Part shown: one piece after another, positions 56,748-64,000 of the stretch
Layout: every line of letters starts with the position of its first letter
Position numbering within the stretch: position 1 is the first letter of the stretch
Assembly (NCBI GenBank): GCA_001939145.1
Contig: LSRX01000595.1
Location: forward strand, 192,605 to 256,604
Origin: Symbiodinium microadriaticum
Lineage: Eukaryota; Sar; Dinophyceae; Suessiales; Symbiodiniaceae
Direction of reading: 5' to 3'
Length of the DNA: 64,000 nt
The notes under the pieces: model-generated
The model's input: the letters and a program-made list of their open reading frames with translations, nothing else
The model's database searches: none
Told to the model about the DNA's origin: nothing
Position numbers and translations under genes: made by a program

Positions 56748-59700
56748 ATGAGCATGCCGAGCATGTTGGAGACATTCTCGGCCATCGAGGAAGAGCTCCA
56801 GCGATCCTTCGAATCAATGAACAGCGTGAGTGAGCAGGTCCAGAGTCTGCGAGACGCAGTGGAGACCCTCGATTCGCGAGATGAAACAGAAAGATCAGAA
56901 AGCAAGACGACCACGCCAACACAAAGCAAGACAACCACGCCAAGACAGCGTCGCGTGTCCCTCCGAGGATCCAGCCCCATTAGCCCTAAGTCGAGGGTGC
57001 TGCAAGAGCCACCCGCTCTTGTGATCCACCGGCACGCCAAGACACAGAAGCAGCCAAGCTCGGTATCCAAGCAGGTTACAGCCGCTGCATCAACAAAGGC
57101 GACAGATGCCGGTGGCACCCAGCTGCGCTTGCACGGGCGCTGGATGGACTTGGCCACCCAAAGCGCGGAGGGTCCTACCAAAGACACTCGGAAAAAAGTC
57201 ACGCATCGCTTGAGCCAGATCGGTGGCATGGGCTCGGAGCAATCTCTTGCTAAGCCACAAACCGTCGAACCCTTGCACCCACATGGTGCATTCAGGATTT
57301 TCTGGGATATGATAGCTATGATACTGATATTTTGCGACACAATCATGCTGCCGCTCGCACTGGCGTGGGAAGAGGACATGAGCTCGGCCAACTTCTTCAG
57401 CATGATGCTTTATGTGAACTTCTGCATCAGTTTGACCTTCTGGACTGCAGACTTACTTGTCAACCTGAATACTGCGACATACCGCAAGGGCACGTTGGTA
57501 ACCCAGCGGTTTGCCATATTCAAGAGCTACTTGCATGGGTGGCTGATGTTCGACATTCTGCTGCTCGGTTTTGACATCATGTATGTCACATCGGATGCGA
57601 ACGTGTCCTCAGAGTTCCGTCTGGTTCGTGTGACGAGAATTTTACGCTTGTTGAGACTTTTGCGCATGCTCAAACTCACGAGACTAAATGCCATCATTGA
57701 AGAGACTGCGGCCAACAGCGGCAAACAGTGGGTTACAGTCGTCATCGCAATCACGAACACAGCCTTGGGAATGATTTTCATTGCCCACTTGCTGACGTGC
57801 ATGTGGTACGGGGTTGGGCGGGCGGTCGAAATCGACAACTTCGACAACCCCGGTGGCATACAAAGCTGGACTGTGCGAGCAGGCGCGAGAGTGCACGAGA
57901 TAGAACCTTATATTCAGTATCTCCATGCTATGCGATGGATCGTGAACACGCCCTCGCCACCTGACATCGATCCCGGAAGTGCGACTGAGAGGATCTTCGA
58001 CATCCTCGTGTCCATCTTCTACTTGCTTGTCATGGGCTCTGCAATTTCAAAGATCTCGGGCACGATCGCAGAGTTGAGAGCGATGAACGAAGCCAGAGAT
58101 CGCCGGCGCAGAGAGGTGCGACAATACCTCAGCCATCAGCATGTCTCCTTTGAGCTAGTGTCTCGAATCATGCGCTTTGTGGACTACCGGCTTGAGAAGT
58201 TTTCGGCAACAAATCTGGACACCTCCTTGATCTCCCCCACTTTACAGTTGGAGCTTTACGTGGGCCAGAGGAGCAGCTTTATCCTGGAGATGCCGATCTT
58301 CAAGCTGCTACAGGAGTGCTATCACGACGTCTTCGGCAGCGTTTGTGCAGCTTTGGAGAAACACGTCTACGAAAAGGGTGAAAACATCTTTGTGGCCGGT
58401 TCCTGGACATACTGCCTACACATCACGGCCACGGGCTATTACAGCTATGTTGAAGGCCTGAGCTGCATCAGAAGCCACGTTTGCAACATCCATACCGCCT
58501 TACATGCTAGGTCGACAGGAATTGTCGACCAATGCCCCTGTCTCGTGATAAGCTTCTCGCTACCTTCTCATGTCTTGCCCCAAGTTTTGATCGGGTTGTG
58601 ACTTGGAAGGCTACGACGCGGAAGGTGAGGCAGCAGAGTTCAATGGTACCAGGTGGTTTGGAGAACTGTCTCTTTACACCGAAGGTAGCTTACATCAGCC
58701 GTTGCCCCAGGAGCAGTGACACTTCGCACATCTTTCCGATGAGTAGCTGATCAGGTCAACTCTTGCTGCCGCGAGTTTCGCGGAGACCTTTACCTTGACC
58801 GGGCCTGCCTTGGCAGACTGCGTGAAGCAATCCCGTGGTTGCAACATGGCCGCTTCAGGGGGGGCTGTTGAGGTCGCTACTTAGGAGGCAGGCTCAGTGA
58901 CCTAAAGCTGCCGAGGCATGGCTATGTTTTGTGACTTTGCCAAGGACTGCGCGGGGACTTATGTGTGATCCCGGTTCTCGGTTCCCCGCCCTCCCCCCCC
59001 CCCCGGCCGGGTTCCAGATCGCATCNCCCCGCCCCCTGGCACGCCCGGGTCCAAATATGCCGAATCCATGTGACTGTGCGAACTTCTCCCACATGGCGGC
59101 TCCAAAGCCATCAACTGTCAGCAGGATCTCGTCCCAAACACACCCGATCCATGAGGGTATTGAAAATGCAACTGTCACCAGGAGGCGTTCCTGTCGGGCC
59201 CGCTTCCTGTGGCAGTTGACCCAAGAAAGGAATATCATGATGCTGCTGATGATGATGATGATGATGAGGATGCTGATGAGGATGACGAAGAAAATGACGA
59301 TGACGATGACGATGACGATGATGATGACGATGATGATGATGATGATGAGGATGATGATGATGTTGATCATGATGACGACGATTTCGAAACATTCAGGGCG
59401 ACCCGAACCGCGAAACACAACACCACAGGGGGGGCAGAGGGACAGAGCAGACCCAAACCCCGACCCACACCACACCGCAGGAGGGACGGGACACCAAGCC
59501 CGAACCACACCGCACCACAGGGCGGGATCATATGGGTGGGGGGGGAGGGGGAGATTGCTGTAAAGTAGCCAAGCCACATCGAGGCTTAGATGAGACAGCT
59601 TTTGCCAAGAAGATTGAACACATCGGTCGAGTTGGTGGGTTTAGCTAGCCTCGCAGGACTTTGTCACTGCAATGCAGGGCAGCAAGACCAAGTGCGGAGA

Positions 59701-60311
59701 TCAGGAACAAGTCTACTGGGCAGAGGAGTGCTGCAAGAGGAACCAGCACTACCAGGAACTGTACCCAGACCCGAAGACTCGGTTCAAGAACATCACCATC
59801 CCCTTGAAGCTGAAGCGCAGTGGGAGCACGAGTGCTTCAGGAGAGGAGGGCGTCAGCTCTAAGGGCTCCTTCACCGTTCCCAGGCCTCGCTTCTCCAAGA
59901 GCTCCAGGAACTCCAAAGGCTCCCAGCACTCCATCAAAGCCGTCGCCTTTGACTCCGATGCAGAGAAAAGCCCCGGCGTGGACTTCGAGCCGGTACAATC
60001 CGTGACCAGCTTGTACACGCGCTTCAGCGAAGGATCCGCTGAGGTGATCAATCCAGGCCTGGAATCCTACCTGAAGACCTTAGATGGGGAGAAGATGGAG
60101 ACCTACAAGCTAATCGATGATCTCCAGAGTATATTGCCAGAGTTGCATTCTGAGCACAGCCCGCACGTTGTCTTTGAGCAAGCCGCCGAGCGTGAGAGGG
60201 CCGAGTCGGCTTGTATCAGTATTTTGGCATTGTACAAGGATCGCTACGACATCTTCACGCAACCACAGGCTCCTCCGGTAAGGATGCAGGAAGAGCAGTG
60301 GATAGAACTTC
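56748..60311 (+). CDS. Voltage-sensor cation channel with C-linker/CNBD (EAG/HCN/CNG-like), atypical pore
   Basis: I chose Met 56748 (GCCGCCATGAGC context, MSMPSMLETFSAIEEELQRS) over the in-frame Met 56676. After a Ser/Thr-rich tail come S1 (RIFWDMIAMILIFCDTIMLP), S2 (LYVNFCISLTFWTADLLVNL), S3 (WLMFDILLLGFDIMYV), an S4 with regularly spaced arginines (RLVRVTRILRLLRLLRMLKL, about 57618-57680), S5, and a pore turret with HAMRWIVNTPSPPDIDPGSA (about 57922-57980) where a TVGYG-type filter would sit. S6 (IFDILVSIFYLLVMGSAISK) and a C-linker follow. The long first exon ends before the stop at 58601. CNBD-like exons continue as TRWFGELSLYTEGS (about 58640-58690) and STLAAASFAETFTLTG (about 58754-58800). 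A later exon at about 59600-59640 (FAKKIEHIGRVGG) and the frame 59672-60311 (CGDQEQVYWAEECCKRN, YPDPKTRFKN) are probably its cytoplasmic tail, but could be a separate gene. Confidence 0.8.
59225..59390. repeat. GATGAT/GACGAT trinucleotide array
   Basis: About 160 bp of GAT, GAC and GAG triplets, following a C-run (about 58992-59005) and an unresolved base at 59026. Predicted poly-Asp, poly-Met and poly-His peptides across it are artefacts. It lies in the presumed intron between the CNBD exons and the tail exons of the channel gene. Confidence 0.85.
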
Positions 60312-60439
60312 AGAGGCTCATCTGCTGGATCGATACTTGGCCGACTGGGAGCTTTTCTAAATCGCTCCATGGAAACGAAACCAGAGCTCGGTGTTTGTGG
60401 GTTTTCTTCTGTGGTGGGCAGCTGCCAGCAAGTCAGGAG

Positions 60440-62950
60440 CCGGACGTAGAGCGGATCCATGCGGTATTGGCCACAACCTCAGCCACTCAACTCAGATTCT
60501 TTCGAGATGTCACTGAACTGCCAGGTGTTGCTGGCCATTCGGGCGCTTGGGAAGTCGAAAGCCGTGCTCCAGCAGATGCCACGGCCCATGCGGCGCCCAG
60601 AGAAGGCGGTGCTCCAGCTCATGGAAAGCGCCCCGGCCCGGCTCCGCAAGTGCAGAGAGGAATGCGAGGTACGAGGGTTTATGGCATTAGGGCTACGGTT
60701 TAGATGTCTGAAGCCTCAGGTGAACGGAATGTGGTCCCATCAGTGCTGTGGCTATCTGAACGGGCGGAGCACTTGCCTCAGTACTGATGCATGGGGCCTT
60801 CTCGAAACATTTCGCCACTGGAAACGCATCACGGAATCTAGAAGCCACACTGTCAACAACGTCACCATGCAGAGATAGGGCGGTCTGTGTTGTTTAGAGC
60901 CTAAAGTTTGGATGTTATTCTTTCCATGCCGGCTTCGACTCATAGAATACCTTCGGTTCGGAGATTCGTCCTTCTCCTCTTCTCATGGTTTTCTGCACGT
61001 ATAGCAACCCGGGATGATGCCAGGAACTGTCAGGAGCTTCGAGCTGTGCATCATACTCTGCTCGCTACCCGAGACATCCCCACAAGTGCCGGATGCAGCA
61101 AGTGCCAAGGAAATATATTGAAAATGCTCTGGAGATCCATGAGCTCTTCAACTTGGCCCAGATGCTACAGGGCGAGAACCTGCCCGCAAACATAGGAGAG
61201 CTGCGCCGCTGCATCGAAGAGAAAGGTACCTGACCCAGATTCTCTAGAGATCCAAAGCTCACCCATCGGAGTGACATCGGCTGGTCTGAGGTGAAGACAT
61301 GTTCCGATTCTACATCTTATTCTTGCTTGGCTTTATGAGTGGCATTGCTGCCGGGACTGGTTCGCGGTTCATGAATGGCAAGATGCTTGGCCCCACAAAA
61401 GCACCGGAAGTGTTCTTGGCGTTCACATCCCAGCCTGTAGGGTGTCGGGAGCCTCCCCTGATGACCTCGACCGTCCCATTTCGCTGCTTTGAGGAATGCA
61501 TCTGCAGTAATCAGTGGCATTCGCCTGCTGCAGCGGCTGATGGAGGTTTCCCCCCAAGCCATTTATTGGGGATACCTTGAAGAGAGGGCAGAGAAGCTGC
61601 GCCTGAATTTCTATACGGCGGAGGACAGTCTGCTACTCTTCGGCCTCTGGCACTTGCAAGTCTTATGTGCAGAAGTGTAAGCTGGGAGGACCTCGTGCTC
61701 GTCCGCTTATCCTGCCTGGCACGGGTTCAGGAGGAGAAGGATTATTTGCAGCTCCGGGCAGCATGGGATGCGCTGAAGGCGCGCGAGCGATCAGCACTGA
61801 CCGATCATTTCCTGGCAGATGGCATCGAGGCAAGCTGTTTGTGTAAGGAAGCGTCCTCGTGCGACCGTTTGCAGCCCCTCCTTGTGCGTAGCGGGTCCAT
61901 GTGCGTATGGGATGCACAGGAACAGGCATTCATCCTCGAGTTCTTGCCAAACTGTGTCGCCAATTCAAAGGCTCCGGGGAAGCGCTGATACAGCCTTGTA
62001 CACAAGAATCGTCAAGTCTATGTGCCAGGCAAACAATACCGTTGGATTGACCGGCCTGCTGGGAGTGTTGGTAGACTTGCTCAACAACCTTCGCCTGAGT
62101 ATGGACTCGATGCCGGACATGGTCCAAGCCTTTGTTTCCCCCAGTCATCTCTTCGTGTCTTGTGGAAACTGCTCCGTTGATACCAAGGAGAAAGTCATCC
62201 CGGTAGACCTGTCTGAAATGGCGGAGTTCATTGCCGTTGTGCAGAACCGATTCGTTTTCTTAACTTGCGTGTCGAGATGTCAGCTTCAGTTCATTGGGCA
62301 GACCCTTAGTTTGCAAGAGACCACTACCTTGAGTGGGTTTACACCCCTCGCCTCCTCCCATGCATTGTGCCACAAGGAGAGTCCACTTGAAGATGACCGG
62401 AGGACGCCCTGAGCGAGCATATCTGCGTGCTTAAGAGCGTGAGTCTGAAGAAGCGCGCGTCTTCCCTTTGTGAGGAAACTGGGGCCGGACCACGGACCCG
62501 GATTCAGACATGACAAGCTTGGCATACACTCTGCAGGACGCTTGGGCATGTCAGAAAGTTGAAAGAAGGAATGCCGGCCCTCTTTTCTCTTGCGCAGGAT
62601 ATCCTTCAGAAGCAGGAGGTCCTGGAAGCAGCTCAGCAGATGCTTGAGGGTTGTTGTTAACGTGGCTCGAAGTGCACGGTCCCTTGAAATGCTGACGCTG
62701 CGCACAACAGTTCCAGACCTCCTGAGGCTTACATTATGCCGCTTAGAACAGCAAAAGTAGCCTTTTGGTCTGCGCATGCCTGTCTTGGCACGCCTCTTGG
62801 CAGAGCTCAAAGGATGCCTTCGCTTCATGCCATCTTGTGCTGAACTTAGGCGTCGCGAAGAAGAAGGATCCAAACGCCCCAAGCGTGCGTCGATATCGCT
62901 GGTGCGTGATTATAGTTGGAGTTCGGAGATGGTGAGACAGGAGGCATTTT
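60440..62950 (+). CDS. Helical exon-like segments of unknown function downstream of the channel
   Basis: Separated segments on the + strand read as amphipathic helices. They are LNCQVLLAIRALGKSKAVLQ and APARLRKCREECE (about 60516-60670), VPRKYIENALEIHELFNLAQ followed by GENLPANIGELRRC (about 61090-61220), ISGIRLLQRLMEVSPQAIYW with YTAEDSLLLFG (about 61510-61650), QEEKDYLQLRAAWDALKARE (about 61728-61830), VLVDLLNNLRLSMDSMPDMV (about 62070-62130), ILQKQEVLEAAQQMLEG (about 62600-62655), and VLARLLAELKGCLRFMPS (about 62782-62840). Each is bounded by plausible splice sites. They may continue the cytoplasmic tail of the channel gene or form a separate helical-repeat protein. I do not recognise the family. 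Confidence 0.35.
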
Positions 62951-63969
62951 GAACTGGCTGAAGCAAGCCTGCAAATATCACAAAGCCTGCCTGGAAATAC
63001 CTAAATACCACAACTCAGCTTTCCAAGTAAGAAAGGGGGAGGACATCGTTTGGCCATCGGCAAACATCCACAAGTAAGATGCTGGACAGCTGCCCAAACC
63101 TTGATGCCCCTGGCTGTAAATTACAAAGTGGCCGCAGAGAGGCAACGAAGTCTTCTCCCCAAGGCTGAGGCACGTGCATTTCAAACTTCAGCAAGACGCC
63201 AGGGCTTTTCGCTGGTACAACGTCGGGAAGTCTTCTGCTGTCGGTCGGCCCATGTGATCTGGAGTTGTTCTAGATCCCTCTTCATCATATGCATCATCAG
63301 TGTTCCTGTATCAAGGGCCATCAGAAGTTCTAACAATCTAGCCTCTTTTTAAAACTGGCACTGGTAGCAATCAATCACTGCATGTCGTGGACTCTCAAAC
63401 GAGAGCCACTCCAACTGTCGAAGCACTTGATGCGCTGGTGTGAGCCTGTGACCAGCGGGAAGTTCCGGGCGGTTGGGCCCCTGAGACCGGTAGATCTGCT
63501 CGTCAAGAGGTCACAGAGCACACTCCAGAGCGCTCTCAGAGAGTGCGGTGCCTTGAAGAGAGGCCCTTCGCCTAGTGTTTTAGCAAGCCGCCCTCCCCAA
63601 TCTCGGCGTTCTGCATCTTCACTAGTCGCTGTCGAATGCAGACTTATGATGGGGTGTTTTCTCGTGGGGATGGCTGCTTCCTTTTGCCTGTCTCAGCTGA
63701 CCCACAAACGTACCACATGCAACTTGCAAAACATTGGACCCACAGCATCTCAATTTCGAGACTCCTGTGCGCAACTGCAATGCTGTGCAACATGTTTCAT
63801 GTAAGGGCAGATGAGCAAATCTGAACAGCACCATTTGCCCAGAGAAAGACTGAACCCGCCGCACTGATGCCAGGCTGGACGATCTCTTTGGACGCGCAGG
63901 ATCCCGGCTTGCCGAGTAAAATGGTGCGACCAAGTTATATACTCTTGCTTCATGTGTTCAAAAACAAAG

Positions 63970-63973
<4 letters not shown>
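62951..63973. other. No recognised gene
   Basis: Short frames only (longest about 140 codons at 63382-63804), with no known motif and no repeat structure of note. Confidence 0.5.

Positions 63974-64000
<27 letters not shown>
63974..64000. repeat. (TA)n microsatellite at the window edge
   Basis: Alternating TA runs to the last base, so the array continues beyond the window. Confidence 0.95.

Noticed and set aside
1..64000. Bacterial or organellar origin
   Set aside because: Introns with non-GT donors, simple-repeat load, TTTAGGG-type repeats and eukaryote-only families (SIDT, UFD1, UBE2Q, Kelch genes with introns) exclude it.

Overview
The window looks like nuclear DNA of a dinoflagellate, most likely of the Symbiodinium/Suessiales type (inference). 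Coding stretches are short exons separated by introns whose donors are often GC or GA instead of GT, with acceptors of the form AG|G. All recognisable genes lie on the + strand. Simple repeats are abundant, telomere-type CCCTAAA/TTTAGGG blocks occur internally, and several protein families have a dinoflagellate look. There is one 840-nt assembly gap (2395-3234) and three isolated unresolved bases (42873, 51779, 59026).

Region 1.7-19.3 kb holds the most unusual content. Two head-to-tail copies of one composite ubiquitin-pathway gene are present. When the exons are read across introns, copy A (about 1743-8510) gives in order a WWE-like domain, a UBE2Q-like E2 ubiquitin-conjugating domain with its active-site Cys, a UFD1 N-domain, a charged coiled-coil linker, a UBX-like beta-grasp domain and a C-terminal UBA-like helical domain. 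Copy B (8964-19258) repeats everything from the E2 onward but has no visible WWE. It also carries a private 2.8-kb intron that contains a complete intronless gene for an ERV/PDI fusion protein (10828-12342). A second copy-B intron is filled by a 70-bp palindromic minisatellite bracketed by 8-bp repeat arrays (about 16.0-17.4 kb).

Region 19.3-47 kb contains a multi-exon methionine sulfoxide reductase A gene (20740-22711), a Kelch-repeat gene (about 27.4-30.0 kb), a single-exon gene with a Pro-rich region and a MATH/TRAF-like C-terminus (34067-35113) and a PUS7/TruD-type pseudouridine synthase gene (about 42.2-46.2 kb). These are separated by long stretches with many simple repeats and no recognisable gene.

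Region 47-64 kb contains a SID-1/SIDT-family membrane protein gene (47577 to about 49825), a subtelomere-like block with interstitial telomeric repeats and an exact 320-bp direct duplication (50.9-52.7 kb), exons of unrecognised helical proteins (52.7-55.8 kb) and a voltage-sensor/CNBD cation channel gene with a non-canonical pore (56748 to at least 58865, probably to 60.3 kb). Helical exon-like segments of unknown function follow.

The genes do not form a pathway in the bacterial sense. The unifying themes are the fused ubiquitin/Cdc48-adaptor gene and the expansion of introns and repeats. Exon joins below were made by eye from homology between the two gene copies and from known families, so internal boundaries are approximate unless stated.
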